From contig NZ_FOLP01000001.1 of assembly GCF_900112425.1 (NCBI RefSeq), positions 434,001 through 498,000 of the forward strand: DNA of 64,000 nucleotides, in the 5' to 3' direction. The position numbers and the translations under genes are program-made. Below are positions 53,605-63,251 of this stretch, piece after piece. Position 1 is the first letter of the stretch. Every line of letters begins with the position of its first letter. This DNA is from Variovorax sp. OK212. GTDB lineage: Bacteria; Pseudomonadota; Gammaproteobacteria; Burkholderiales; Burkholderiaceae_C. Below the pieces are notes generated by a model. It saw only the letters and a list, made by a program, of their open reading frames with translations, was not told the DNA's origin and did not search any database.

Positions 53605-54504
53605 TCAGGGCTCGTTGCTGATGCCGCTGCTGACATGCCCCGCGGGCACATGCCGCGAGGCCGCATCGACGTGGCCGGTCTGGTCGTCGAAGAAGAAGTC
53701 GGGCTCGAACTCGCGCAGGAACTCGCCCTTGGGCAGGCCGCCGAGGAACATGGCCTCGTCGACGCGGATGTTCCACTTCATCAGCGTGCGGATGGCGCGC
53801 TCGTGCGCCGGTGCGCTGCGCGCGGTGACGAGCGCGGTGCGGATGCGCATCTGCGCGTTGCCGGCCATCTGCAGGCGGTGCAGCGCCATCAGCAGCGGCT
53901 TGAACGGGCCTTCGGGCAGGGGCAGGTCGGCCTTGCTGAGTTCGTGGGCCTGGAAGGCGTCGAGGCCCTCGGCCTGGAACACGCGCTCGGCCTCGTCGCT
54001 GAAGAGCACCGCGTCGCCGTCGAAGGCAATGCGCACTTCGTTGGGCCACGCGTCGCTGGCCTTCACCGATTCGACCAGCACGCGCGCGGCCGGGAAGCCC
54101 GCCACCAGCGCCTCGCGCACGTCCTGCGCATTGACCGACAGGAACAGGTGCGCGCGCAGCGGGCGCAGGTAGCCGAAGGGCGGCCTGCCTTGCGTGAACA
54201 CGCCGCGCTGCAGCTTGATGTCGGCCGCCGCGCTCGACTTGAAGATGCGCATGCCCGACACCGGGTCGTTGCGCGAGAGGATCACCACCTCCACGCGCTG
54301 CACGCCGTCTTCGTTGAAGCGCAGCAGCTTGCGGATCAGCGAGTAGGCGATGCCCGGCGCGGCCGGCACGTCGATGCGGTCGAGCTGCAGCTTCATGTAG
54401 CCCTCGTTGTCGCCGGCGTCGAAGACCTTGTTTTCTTCTTCGAGGTTGAACAGGGCGCGCGAGGAGATCGCGACCACGAGCTTGTCTTCGAGCGTTACGG
54501 GCAT
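53605..54504 (-). CDS. 5'-Nucleotidase (NT5C1-type)
   Basis: 299 residues. The N-terminal LVVAISSRALFNLEEENKVF, central VVILSRNDPVSGMRIFKS with the HAD-like Asp contacts, and the C-terminal FFFDDQTGHVDAASRHVPAGHV match the bacterial relatives of vertebrate cytosolic 5'-nucleotidase 1. It would release nucleosides from nucleoside monophosphates in the cytoplasm. Between it and the deaminase are 59 bp, so the two may be co-transcribed in a purine-salvage or damage-clearing unit. Confidence 0.87.
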   Translation of the reverse strand: MPVTLEDKLVVAISSRALFNLEEENKVFDAGDNEGYMKLQLDRIDVPAAPGIAYSLIRKLLRFNEDGVQRVEVVILSRNDPVSGMRIFKSSAAADIKLQRGVFTQGRPPFGYLRPLRAHLFLSVNAQDVREALVAGFPAARVLVESVKASDAWPNEVRIAFDGDAVLFSDEAERVFQAEGLDAFQAHELSKADLPLPEGPFKPLLMALHRLQMAGNAQMRIRTALVTARSAPAHERAIRTLMKWNIRVDEAMFLGGLPKGEFLREFEPDFFFDDQTGHVDAASRHVPAGHVSSGISNEP

Positions 54505-54532
54505 GGTGTGTCCTGCCGGCGGGCCGTTGCCG

Positions 54533-55771
54533 TCACTTGACGAACTGGTTCAACTGGATGATCGGCAGCATCACGGCCAGCACGATCAGCATCACGACGC
54601 CGCCCATGGCCACGATCAGCAGCGGCTCCAGGATGGTGGCCAGGTGCATCGCGCGGCGCTGCACTTCGGCGCCGAGCTGGTTGGCCGCGCGCTGCAGCAT
54701 CAGCGGCAGCGTGCCGGTCTGCTCGCCCAGGCGCGCGAACATCGACACCAGCCCCGGAAAGCGTTTCTTCTGCGCCAGCGCGGAGGCCAGCGGCGCGCCT
54801 TCGCGCACCAGCACCAGCGCGTCGAGCGCATCGGCGCGCATCGCGCGGTTGCCCAGCGTCTCGGAAGCCGCCTGCAGCGCTCGCAGGATGGGCACGCCGG
54901 CCGTGGCCAGCATGGCCAGCGTGCTGGCGAAACGCGCCGCGTTGTAGCCGCGCGCGAGCTTGCCGACCAGCGGCAGCTTGAGCCAGGCGGCGTCGAACTT
55001 GAGGCGGAAGGCTTCCTGCGCCAGCGCCAGCCGCACACCGACGGCCGCGAGCACCACGGCGCCCAGCATCCACCAGCCGTAGCTGCGCACGCCCGCGCTG
55101 AGCGACAGCATCACCGTGGTGAGGAAGGGCAGCGAGCGCTTGGTGCCCGCGAACACCTGCGCCACCTGCGGCACCACGTAGCTCACGAGGAAGATCACGA
55201 TCACGATCGCCACCAGCGTGACGATGGCCGGGTACAGCGCCGCGCCGATCAGCTTCTGCTGCAGCGCCTGGCGTTCTTCCAGGTCGTCGGCCAGGCGGTC
55301 GAGCACCAGCCCGAGGTTGCCGCTCTGCTCGCCGGCGCCGATCACGGCCGTGTAGATGGGCGAGAACTCGCGCGAGTGCGCCGACAGCGCACGCGCAAAC
55401 GGCGAGCCCGCGTTGACCTCGGCGCGCAGCGAGGCGACGAGGTTGCGTTGCGGCTCCGATTCGGCCTCGTCGGTGAGCGCGGTGAGCGCGCGTTCGAGCG
55501 GCAGGCCGGACGACACGAGGCCGGCCAGCTGGCGCGTCCACACGGCCAGGCCGGTGGAGTTGAAGACGCGCTTGCCGCCGCCCAGCCAGCGGCCGAGGCC
55601 GCTGCGCTGGCCGGTGCCGTTGATGTGGTCGTTGCCGACCGGCTTGACCGACAGCGGAATGAGCGCCTGCGCGCGCAGCAGGCTGCGCGCGCTGCGGGCG
55701 GTGTCGGCCTCCAGCACGCCTTCGCGCGACTGGCCGCTGGCATCGATGGCTTCGAAGGAATAGGCGGGCAT
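54533..55771 (-). CDS. gspF: Type II secretion inner-membrane platform protein GspF
   Basis: 412 residues. N-terminal PAYSFEAIDASGQSREGVLEAD is the family start. Two repeated T2SSF domains follow (about 75-198 and 277-400: FTRQLAGLVSSGLPLERAL and FASTLAMLATAGVPILRAL), with three membrane helices (about 175, 225, 380). It anchors the ATPase GspE to the membrane. It is the last gene of the operon, 21 bp after gspE. Confidence 0.94.
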   Translation of the reverse strand: MPAYSFEAIDASGQSREGVLEADTARSARSLLRAQALIPLSVKPVGNDHINGTGQRSGLGRWLGGGKRVFNSTGLAVWTRQLAGLVSSGLPLERALTALTDEAESEPQRNLVASLRAEVNAGSPFARALSAHSREFSPIYTAVIGAGEQSGNLGLVLDRLADDLEERQALQQKLIGAALYPAIVTLVAIVIVIFLVSYVVPQVAQVFAGTKRSLPFLTTVMLSLSAGVRSYGWWMLGAVVLAAVGVRLALAQEAFRLKFDAAWLKLPLVGKLARGYNAARFASTLAMLATAGVPILRALQAASETLGNRAMRADALDALVLVREGAPLASALAQKKRFPGLVSMFARLGEQTGTLPLMLQRAANQLGAEVQRRAMHLATILEPLLIVAMGGVVMLIVLAVMLPIIQLNQFVK

Positions 55772-55792
55772 GGCGGTGTTGCGCTGTGCGCG

Positions 55793-57190
55793 CTAGTCAC
55801 GCGTGACGCGCAGCAGTTCGGCGCGCGAGGTGACACCGGCCTGCACCAGCCGTTCGCCGTCTTCGCGCATCAGTCGCAGGCCACCGCGCGCGCCGGCCTG
55901 CAGCAGTTCGCTTTCGGCCGCCTTGCCGTGGATCAGGCCCTGCACGGTCTCGTCGGCCACCAGCAGCTCGAAGATGCCGGTGCGGCCCTGGTAGCCGGTC
56001 TGGCCGCACACGTCGCAACCCGCGCCGGCGCACACCGTGCACACCTTGCGCACGAGGCGCTGCGCGAGCACGCCCAGCAGCGACGAGCTCAGCAGGAAGG
56101 GCTCCACGCCCATGTCGGTCAGGCGCGTGACGGCGCTCACGGAATCGTTGGTGTGCAGCGTGGCCAGCACCAGGTGACCGGTGAGCGAGGCCTGGATGGC
56201 GATCTGCGCGGTCTCGAAGTCGCGGATCTCGCCGATCATGATCACGTCGGGGTCCTGCCGCAGGATGGCGCGCAGGGCCTTGGCGAAGGTGAGTTCGATC
56301 TTCGCGTTGATCTGCGTCTGGCCCACGCCCGCCAGCTCGTACTCGATCGGATCTTCCACCGTCATGATGTTGCTGCGGCTCGCGTCCAGGCGCGCCAGCG
56401 CGGCGTACAGCGTGGTGGTCTTGCCCGAGCCCGTGGGCCCGGTCACCAGGATGATGCCGTGCGGCTGCGCGATGAGCTTCTCGAAGCGGTCCAGCGTGTC
56501 GCCCTGCATGCCCACCGACTCGAGCGTGAGCTTCGATTCGCTCTTGTCCAGCAGGCGCAGCACGGCGCGTTCGCCGTGCGCGCTGGGCAGCGTCGACACC
56601 CGAACGTCGACCGCGCGCGTGCCGATGCGCAGGCTGATGCGCCCGTCCTGCGGCAGCCGCTTCTCGGAGATGTCGAGGTCGGCCATGATCTTCAGCCGCG
56701 AGATCAGCGCGGCGTGCAGCGCGCGGTTGGGCTGCACCACTTCGCGCAGCGTGCCGTCGATGCGAAAGCGCACGGAAGAGGTGCGCTCGTAGGGTTCGAT
56801 GTGGATGTCGCTGGCGCCGTCGCGCGCGGCCTGCGTGAGCAGCGCGTTCAGCATGCGGATGATGGGCGCGTCGCCCGCGCTGGCCAAAAGGTCTTCGACC
56901 GCCGGCAGCTCCTGCATCATGCGCGAGAGGTCGGCTTCGTTCTGCACCTCGCTCACCACCGCGGCGGCGCTCGACTCGCCCTGCGCATAGGCCGCGCTGA
57001 TGCGCTGCGCCAGCGCGCCGTCGCCCAGCACCTCGAAGGCCTGCACGCCGTACTTGCGCGCCACCTCGCCGACGGCGCTGCGCACGGGGCTCGACGACAT
57101 CCACAGCGTGTAGCGGCCGTCGTCGGTCGCCTCGAGCAGGAGTTGCTGGCTGCGTGCGAATGCGTAGGGCAGGGGGTAGCGCATGGACAT
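55793..57190 (-). CDS. gspE: Type II secretion ATPase GspE
   Basis: 465 residues, a little short at the N-terminus compared with about 500. Walker A GPTGSGKTTTLYAAL is at about 251-265, followed by the Asp box ASRSNIMTVEDPIEYEL, Walker B DVIMIGEIRD, the His box ATLHTNDSVSAVTRL and a zinc motif CTVCAGAGCDVC (about 384-395). It energises pseudopilus assembly. It follows gspD at ten bases distance. Confidence 0.95.
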   Translation of the reverse strand: MSMRYPLPYAFARSQQLLLEATDDGRYTLWMSSSPVRSAVGEVARKYGVQAFEVLGDGALAQRISAAYAQGESSAAAVVSEVQNEADLSRMMQELPAVEDLLASAGDAPIIRMLNALLTQAARDGASDIHIEPYERTSSVRFRIDGTLREVVQPNRALHAALISRLKIMADLDISEKRLPQDGRISLRIGTRAVDVRVSTLPSAHGERAVLRLLDKSESKLTLESVGMQGDTLDRFEKLIAQPHGIILVTGPTGSGKTTTLYAALARLDASRSNIMTVEDPIEYELAGVGQTQINAKIELTFAKALRAILRQDPDVIMIGEIRDFETAQIAIQASLTGHLVLATLHTNDSVSAVTRLTDMGVEPFLLSSSLLGVLAQRLVRKVCTVCAGAGCDVCGQTGYQGRTGIFELLVADETVQGLIHGKAAESELLQAGARGGLRLMREDGERLVQAGVTSRAELLRVTRD

Positions 57191-57200
57191 CAGGTGAGTA

Positions 57201-59501
57201 TCAAGGCAGTTCGCGTGCGCTGACAGGGTCGGCGGTGGGAGGCAGCGCGCCGCGCAGCGGGCTCGGGGCCAGCTTGCGGTTGTCGGCGGGGAGCGCGGGC
57301 GGCGGAATCAGCTGCGTGCCTTCGTCGCGCAGGCCGCCGGTGCGGTTGCTGGCGGCGCCCAGCGGCGGCGAAGCGGGCAGGATGGGGGCGGCGCTGACGT
57401 TGCGCAGCATCACGTTGTCGGTGTTGGGCTGCGCCACCTGCTGCAGGCCGCGGATCTGGTCGTAGCGGTCGTAGGCGAAGGCCTCGGTCGAGTTGGCGTC
57501 GCGCATGACCACCGGGCGCAGGAACATCATCAGGTTGTTCTTCTCGCGCTTGCGGGTCTCGTTCTTGAACAGGTTGCCCAGCACCGGGATGTCGCCGGCC
57601 AGCGGGACCTTCTCGACGGCGTTGCCGTAGGTGTCCGACAGCAGGCCGCCCAGCATGACCAGGCCGCCGTCTTCCACCAGCACGCTGGACTCCAGCGAGC
57701 GCTTGTTGGTGGTCGGGCCGTTGGGGTCGGTGGTGGTGCCGGGCGCGACGTTGGAGATCTCCTGGAAGATCTGCATCTTCACGGTGCCGTTCTCGTTGAT
57801 GGTCGGGCGCACGCGCAGCGTGAGGCCCACGTCCTTGCGCTCGACGGTGGTGAAGGGGTTGATGCCCACCGAGCCCGAGGTGCTGGCGTACGAGCCCGTG
57901 GGGAAGGGCACGTTCTGGCCGATGACGATCTTGGCCTCTTCGTTGTCCAGCGTCAGCAGGTTGGGCGTGGACAGCACGTTGGCGTCGTTGTCGCTGCTGA
58001 AGAAGTTGGCGATGGCGCCCAGGATGTACTGGCCGCCGACCTTGCCGGCGATGCCCAGGTTGAGCCCCGAGCTGGGCACGATGCCGGCCGCGTTGCGGGT
58101 CGCGATGGCCTGCGTCAGCGCCAGGATGTTCGCGCCGCTCAGCGACGAGTTGGTGCCGATGACCGCGTTGTTGCCCAGCGCGCTTTGCCACTGCACGCCG
58201 AAGTTCGCGGCCTTGGTGGCGTTCACCTCGACGATCAGCGCCTCGATCATGACCTGCGCGCGGCGCCCGTCGAGCCGGTCGATCACGGCGCGCATCTGGC
58301 GGTACTGCGGCTCGGGCGCGGTGATGATCAGCGAGTTGGTGCTCGGGTCGGCCTGGATCTGGCCGCCGGTGGAAGGCTGGTTGGCGTTGTTCAGCGGCGC
58401 CGAGGCCTGCGGCGAGCTGCTGCCGCCGCTCTGGCCGCCGCCGAAGGCCGTCTGCTGCGCGAAGGCGTTCTGTGCCTGCGGTTGCGCCGCGCTGCCGCCG
58501 GCCGCGCCCGTGGCGCCCGGGGTGGTGCTGATCTGGTTGGCCGCCATGGCGGCGCGCAGCGTGGCCGCCAGGCGCACCGCGTCGGCGTTCTTCAGGTAGA
58601 CCACGTAGATGTTGCCGGCCGCGCCGTTGCTGCTCTCGGCGGCGGGGCGGTCGAGCTTGTCGACCAGCGAGCGCACCAGGCTCACGCGCGCCGGGTTGGC
58701 CGCGCGAAGAATCAGCGAGTTGCTGCGCGGGTCGGCCATCAGCGTGGTGCGAAACGAGGCATCGGCCGCGCCCGCGGCCACAGGCGAACCCGGCGCGCCG
58801 GAGCCGCCGCCGTCGATCAGGCGCTGCACCAGCGGCACCATGTCGGTGGCGATCGAGTGCTTGAGCTGGATCACCTCGATGTCGGACGCGTTGGGCACGT
58901 CGAGCGACGCGATGATGCGCGCCAGCCGGCGCATGTTGTCGGCGTAGTCGGTGATCACGAGCGAGTTGTTGCCCGGGTTCACGTTGATGGTGTTGTTGGG
59001 CGGAATGAGCGGGCGCAGCACCGGCAGCAGGCTGTTGGGCGACTCGTAGTTCAGCCGGAAGATCTGCGTGACGATCTGGTTGCTGCCGCTGGAGGACACG
59101 GCGCCCACGGAGGTGTTGACGGTGCTGCTCTGCAGCTTGGCGTCGGCCTCGGGCACCACCTTGTACAGGCCGTCGGCCTCCACCACCGCGAAGCCCTGCA
59201 GGCGCAGCGCCGAGGCGAACTGGTTGAACGCGGCGGCCGGCTGGATGGCGCGGTCGGTCACCAGGTTCATGGTGCCCTTCACGCGCGGGTCGACCACCAC
59301 GTCGCGTCCGGTGACCACCGCCATGGTGCGGGCCACGGCCTCGATGTCGGCGTTGGCGAAGTTCAGCGTGATCGGCTCGCCGCGGCGCGGTGCGTCGCCG
59401 GTCTGCGCGAACACGGCGGGCGCGGCCTGCAGGAAGGTGGCGGCGATCAGCACGCGCACGGCGAGTGCGACGGTGCCGGTCGAAAACAATGGCTTCATCA
59501 T
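57201..59501 (-). CDS. gspD: Type II secretion outer-membrane secretin GspD
   Basis: 766 residues from ATG 59501 (MMKPLF), with a signal peptide ending near VFAQ (about 33). N0 (ITLNFANADIEAVARTMAVVTGRDVVVDP) and N1-N3 domains precede the secretin core; the N3 linker (about 335-395) is Gly/Ser/Gln-rich. Core motifs are NVLSTPNLLTLDNEEAKIVIGQNVPFPTG and VEDGGLVMLGGLLSD with VPLAGDIPVLGNLF. It forms the exit channel. It overlaps no gene: gspN ends five bases upstream. Confidence 0.95.
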   Translation of the reverse strand: MMKPLFSTGTVALAVRVLIAATFLQAAPAVFAQTGDAPRRGEPITLNFANADIEAVARTMAVVTGRDVVVDPRVKGTMNLVTDRAIQPAAAFNQFASALRLQGFAVVEADGLYKVVPEADAKLQSSTVNTSVGAVSSSGSNQIVTQIFRLNYESPNSLLPVLRPLIPPNNTINVNPGNNSLVITDYADNMRRLARIIASLDVPNASDIEVIQLKHSIATDMVPLVQRLIDGGGSGAPGSPVAAGAADASFRTTLMADPRSNSLILRAANPARVSLVRSLVDKLDRPAAESSNGAAGNIYVVYLKNADAVRLAATLRAAMAANQISTTPGATGAAGGSAAQPQAQNAFAQQTAFGGGQSGGSSSPQASAPLNNANQPSTGGQIQADPSTNSLIITAPEPQYRQMRAVIDRLDGRRAQVMIEALIVEVNATKAANFGVQWQSALGNNAVIGTNSSLSGANILALTQAIATRNAAGIVPSSGLNLGIAGKVGGQYILGAIANFFSSDNDANVLSTPNLLTLDNEEAKIVIGQNVPFPTGSYASTSGSVGINPFTTVERKDVGLTLRVRPTINENGTVKMQIFQEISNVAPGTTTDPNGPTTNKRSLESSVLVEDGGLVMLGGLLSDTYGNAVEKVPLAGDIPVLGNLFKNETRKREKNNLMMFLRPVVMRDANSTEAFAYDRYDQIRGLQQVAQPNTDNVMLRNVSAAPILPASPPLGAASNRTGGLRDEGTQLIPPPALPADNRKLAPSPLRGALPPTADPVSARELP

Positions 59502-59506
59502 GAGGA

Positions 59507-60307
59507 TCAACCCAGGGTGATGATCGAACGCGCGTTGTCGCGCCGTCCGATGATGTTCAGTAAATTGGAAAGTGCGTCTTCGCGGCCGGGCGCGGCACTG
59601 GCTTCGCCGTTGAAGCGGAAGGAGGTGCCGTTCCAGCTGCCGCTGCCGTTGAGTTCGAGGCTGCCCTCGCGCGTGCTCAGCAGCAGCGTGGGGCGGGTGC
59701 CGCCTTCGAGCGTGAGCCGGTAGCTGCCCATCGGCCGCAGGGTCGACAGGCTGGAAGAAACGTCGGTGGCGTCGAGCGTGGCCTGGCCCGCGATGCGCAG
59801 CGAGGGTCCGTCCCACTGCATGGCGAAGGCCTTGGTGCTGAGGTCGAGCGCACCGTCGAGCTTGAGCGTGTTCCAGGGTGCGCCCAGGCCGGTGAGCATG
59901 GTGGCGGGCCAGCGCGAGCGGCTGTCCTGCCAGGTGAGCAGCAGGCCGCCAGCGCGCGGGCTGGCCTTGAGTTCGAGCGGCTGCGCGGCGCAGCAGGGGA
60001 GGTCGAGGCTCGCGAAGATGCTGCCCCAGCCCGGGCGCATGCGCCAGTGCAGCACGCCGGGCAGCGACACGGCCTGCGTGCCGCCCGCGCCGCTGGCGAA
60101 CACCACCGCGGCCGTGCCGTTCCAGACGGTGCCGCGCGGGTTGGCCAGCACCAGGCGGCCCTGGCTCCAGCTCGACAGCGCCGCCGACAGCCAGCGCGCC
60201 GGCGCGAACAGCACCACCGCCAGCAGCGCGCCGGCCAGCACGCCGAGCAGGGCCCAGCGCCAGCCGCGGCGCGGCCGGGGTTCGGAAAGGGGGGCGCGGG
60301 TCACCAT
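59507..60307 (-). CDS. gspN: Type II secretion protein GspN
   Basis: 266 residues with one N-terminal helix (RWALLGVLAGALLAVVLFAP, about 16-35) after a basic cytoplasmic segment, then a periplasmic domain containing the family pattern ANPRGTVWNGTAAVVF, LHWRMRP and later LSLDGALDLST-like repeats. GspN is an accessory part present in a subset of systems. The ATG at 60307 follows gspM with 24 bp between. Confidence 0.85.
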   Translation of the reverse strand: MVTRAPLSEPRPRRGWRWALLGVLAGALLAVVLFAPARWLSAALSSWSQGRLVLANPRGTVWNGTAAVVFASGAGGTQAVSLPGVLHWRMRPGWGSIFASLDLPCCAAQPLELKASPRAGGLLLTWQDSRSRWPATMLTGLGAPWNTLKLDGALDLSTKAFAMQWDGPSLRIAGQATLDATDVSSSLSTLRPMGSYRLTLEGGTRPTLLLSTREGSLELNGSGSWNGTSFRFNGEASAAPGREDALSNLLNIIGRRDNARSIITLG

Positions 60308-60331
60308 GCCGTCACCGTGCGGTTGCCTGGC

Positions 60332-60913
60332 TCATCGCGCGGCGGGCAGCGCCATGACGACGGTGCCGTCCCAGCGGACCTGCGGGGTCCTGGGCGTGTC
60401 CCTGGCGGTGGCCGCGGCAGACGACGTGGACGCTGCAGCCGTGTTGGCCGTGTTGGCTGTGTTGCCGGAGGGCGCGCGGGTCAGGTGCACTTCGCGCGGC
60501 ACCGCATGGGCGTTGCCGCGGGCCTGGCCGAGCCACTGGGCGACCGTGGCCGCGGGCGCGGCGCGCAGCGAGACGGTGGCGGCGCCGTCGCCGCCGGAGG
60601 TCATGAGCTGCGCGTTGCTGGTGCCCAGGCCGTCGCGCACGGAGGTCTCGAGCGCGCGCAGCGCGTCGTCGCGGTTCAGCCGCGGTTGCGATTGCAGCGC
60701 CTTCGCGCGGTTCTGCAAGGTGGCCATCTGCTGGATCTGCGCGTCGAGCTTCGCGTGTTCGGCCGGAGCCGCGGCCAGCGTGCGCAACGCGGGTGCGAGC
60801 GCGATCCACCAGAGCAAGGCCAGTGCCACCAGCGCGACGGCCGCGGCGACCATGCGGCGCTCGCGCGCTTCCAGGGCGCCCCAGCGGGCCTTGAGTTGTT
60901 CGCTGAAGTTCAT
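60332..60913 (-). CDS. gspM: Type II secretion protein GspM
   Basis: 193 residues. A single membrane helix (AAAVALVALALLWWIALAP, about 24-42) is followed by a periplasmic coiled region (LDAQIQQMATLQNRAKALQ) and a ferredoxin-like domain. Residues about 148-167 (NTANTANTAAASTSSAAATA) are low-complexity, encoded in part by three 9-bp repeats at 60441-60467. It pairs with GspL; their genes overlap by 4 bp (ATGA). Confidence 0.88.
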   Translation of the reverse strand: MNFSEQLKARWGALEARERRMVAAAVALVALALLWWIALAPALRTLAAAPAEHAKLDAQIQQMATLQNRAKALQSQPRLNRDDALRALETSVRDGLGTSNAQLMTSGGDGAATVSLRAAPAATVAQWLGQARGNAHAVPREVHLTRAPSGNTANTANTAAASTSSAAATARDTPRTPQVRWDGTVVMALPAAR

Positions 60914-62127
60914 CGGGCGGTCTCGGCCTGTGCCTGCACGAGCAGCAGGTCGCCTTCGGTGCGCACGTTGTAGCCGCGCGGCGCCATGGCATTGGTGATC
61001 TGCGACACCTCCGAGGGCTGCAGCCCCAGGCCGCGCAGGCGCAGCTGGCCGGCGCTGTAGTCGACGGCGCTCGGCACCTTGCCGGGCGGGAGGTTGGCTG
61101 CGAGCGCGCCGACCATGGGTTCGAAGTCGCTGCCGGCCACGTCGCCCACGGCCTGCTGCAGCGCCGCGACTTCGCGTTGCATCTGTACCGGCGCGTCGAT
61201 CACCAGCTTCACCGCGGGGAAGGTTTGCGTCAGCATGGTCCTGGCGACCTGGCGCTTGGCGTCGAGCGCGTTGCGCTCTTTCCAGGCCCAGGCGTTCAGT
61301 CCGATGAGCTGCGTGAGCAGCAGCGCCACCACGCCCCAGCGCGCGGCGCGCCATTCGGGGGCGTAGCGCAGCGTCTGCAGCACCGACGCGAACTTCTTGC
61401 CGGCGCGCGCGCGGCCGGTGGCGGCCAGGTCGAACTGCGCCAGCTCCCACGGCGAGCGCGTGGCCTGCAGCCAGCGCTGCGGCGCCTGCACGATGGGCAC
61501 GCGACGCTCCAGCAAGTGCTCGGCGGCCTCGGCCACGGCGGGTTCGGTGGTGATGACGGCGGTGTCCAGCGGCAGGCCGCCCGACAGCGCCAGCCCTGCG
61601 CCGGCCAGCGGCAGCGAGACCACGCCGTCGGCGTCGCACACGGTGAGCCGTGGCGCCTCGGGCTCGCCCGTGACCAGCAGCATCGGCGGGCCGTCGGCCG
61701 GCTGCGGCGCGTATTCGGGAACGATGCGCACCACGCGCCGGCCGGCCGCCTCGAGGCCCTGCACCAGGCTGCGCAGCCAGATGCGGTTGCAGGCCGCCAC
61801 CCACACGGGCGCGCCGGCCTTGGCGTCGGGTTCGAGCGCGAAGTGCAGCGCCTCGGGTTCGTCGAGCAGGTGCTCCTCGAGCAGGCCGTCGAGCACGGCG
61901 CGCAGCTTCGAGGCGCTGCCGGTGCTGCCCTTGGGCAGCGTGACGCGGTGCCACGACAGCGCGGCGGAAGGAATGCCGAGCATGACCTCGGCGCTCGAGG
62001 GCAGGAGCGCCAGCAGCGCGCGGCCTTGGTTGCGCAACGCAATGCCGTCGTCGCCTGCCTGGGCCCAGTCGAACTCGCCCCCGGCATCGGCCGGAGGGAG
62101 GGGGGCAATGAGCAGCAGGGGAGTCAT
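60910..62127 (-). CDS. gspL: Type II secretion protein GspL
   Basis: 405 residues: a cytoplasmic actin-like domain (about 1-240, with LPLPAGAG-like loops) that binds GspE, one membrane helix (WGVVALLLTQLIGLNAWAW, about 262-280) and a periplasmic ferredoxin-like domain. A possible -10 TACAAT lies 25 bp upstream (62157-62152 on the minus strand), so the gene might have its own promoter within the operon. Confidence 0.9.
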   Translation of the reverse strand: MTPLLLIAPLPPADAGGEFDWAQAGDDGIALRNQGRALLALLPSSAEVMLGIPSAALSWHRVTLPKGSTGSASKLRAVLDGLLEEHLLDEPEALHFALEPDAKAGAPVWVAACNRIWLRSLVQGLEAAGRRVVRIVPEYAPQPADGPPMLLVTGEPEAPRLTVCDADGVVSLPLAGAGLALSGGLPLDTAVITTEPAVAEAAEHLLERRVPIVQAPQRWLQATRSPWELAQFDLAATGRARAGKKFASVLQTLRYAPEWRAARWGVVALLLTQLIGLNAWAWKERNALDAKRQVARTMLTQTFPAVKLVIDAPVQMQREVAALQQAVGDVAGSDFEPMVGALAANLPPGKVPSAVDYSAGQLRLRGLGLQPSEVSQITNAMAPRGYNVRTEGDLLLVQAQAETAR

Positions 62128-62255
62128 GTCGATGTTGGAAAAAACCGGTGGATTGTAGGTGCGCGTCTGACAGTCGAGCGCTCTAATTTCGATAGCGTAC
62201 CGCGTAGCTGTGACGCGCGTCAGAAGGCTTTTTGATTAAGAAAAGTGGCACGAAA
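62128..62255. promoter_or_regulatory. AT-richer gap inside the secretion operon
   Basis: The only gap over 30 bp in the T2SS operon. It has the palindrome TGACGCGCGTCA (62211-62222), a minus-strand TACAAT (62157-62152) without a convincing -35, and GC content well below the neighbouring genes. An internal promoter for gspL and downstream genes is plausible. Confidence 0.4.
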
Positions 62256-63251
62256 TCAGGGTTTGACCGGAGTGTTCGTTGCGCCGGCGCCGCGGGTGCG
62301 CCAGATCGTCGTCACCGTGACACCGTTGCGCTGTAGAAGCGAGTGCTCCTCGACATAGGTGCGGTCCAGCCGCAGCCGGCCGTAGACCTCGAAGAACTGC
62401 GTGCCCACGCCGTGCTGCGCCGCGTTGAAGGGCGCGCTGCCGCTGGGCAGGGTGGCGTTGGCGGCGGCGATGTCCTTGAAGAAGGCGGTGCGCCGGCGCT
62501 CCACCAGCTGCCGCGCGCTGGCGATGTTGAGCGACTCCATGCTGGCGCTGATGGCCTCGGCGCTCGCGGTGTTCAGATTGAGCGTGGTGCGCACCGGCAG
62601 GATGGTGGCGTACGGCTCGAGCGCCGCGGCGGTCGAGGGCGAGAGGCCCAGCCACACCAGTTGCGAAACCTCCTGGGGCATGAGCGGCGCGGCGCTGGCA
62701 TCGGCGTCGCCCTCGCTGCCGGAGGCCGCGAGCGCGCTGGCGAGGCCGGCGGTCATGCGGCTGAGTTCGCTCACCGGCAGCCCCAGCAGGTTGAACAGCC
62801 GCGTGAAGGTGGCCACGCTCGCGGGCACCGGCTTGCCGGCGTCGACCAGCGACAGCACATTGAGCTTGGACTGCGCGTCGACGATGCGGCCCGACAGGAA
62901 GGCGTCGGGCAGGCCGTCGAGGTTGTCGCTCGACACGTTCTTCTCGGCCGACAGGAAGCTGGTGAGGCGCGCCTCCTCGAGCGGCACGGCCCAGGGCTCG
63001 GCCAGGTGGTCGGGGCCGCCGGTGCGGCCGTCCTCGCCCAGGATCAGGCGCGACCAGTCGAGCGCGCCGATCAGCACCCAGGCGGCCTGCACGCGCGCGC
63101 GCTCGGCGGCCTCGACCTCGGTGGCGCGCCATTGCTGCCAGAGCGCGGCGGCGGAGAAGGTGGCCACCAGCATCACCGTCAGCATGGCGGCGAGCAGGGC
63201 GGCGCCGGCCTGGCGGGTTCGGGTCTTCGTCATGCGGCGGGTCTTCGTCAT
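62256..63251 (-). CDS. gspK: Type II secretion minor pseudopilin GspK
   Basis: 331 residues from ATG 63251, overlapping the gspJ stop (ATGA). An internal ATG at 63233 is also possible: the first 14 residues, MTKTRRMTKTRTRQ, contain a duplicated MTKTR. The prepilin site is RQAGAALLAAMLTVMLVATF, with GspK's usual Gly-Ala and lacking Glu at +5. The periplasmic domain includes NVSSDNLDGLPDAFLSGRIVDAQSKLNVL, with the GspK calcium-loop acidic region. It forms the pseudopilus tip with GspI and GspJ. Confidence 0.92.
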   Translation of the reverse strand: MTKTRRMTKTRTRQAGAALLAAMLTVMLVATFSAAALWQQWRATEVEAAERARVQAAWVLIGALDWSRLILGEDGRTGGPDHLAEPWAVPLEEARLTSFLSAEKNVSSDNLDGLPDAFLSGRIVDAQSKLNVLSLVDAGKPVPASVATFTRLFNLLGLPVSELSRMTAGLASALAASGSEGDADASAAPLMPQEVSQLVWLGLSPSTAAALEPYATILPVRTTLNLNTASAEAISASMESLNIASARQLVERRRTAFFKDIAAANATLPSGSAPFNAAQHGVGTQFFEVYGRLRLDRTYVEEHSLLQRNGVTVTTIWRTRGAGATNTPVKP

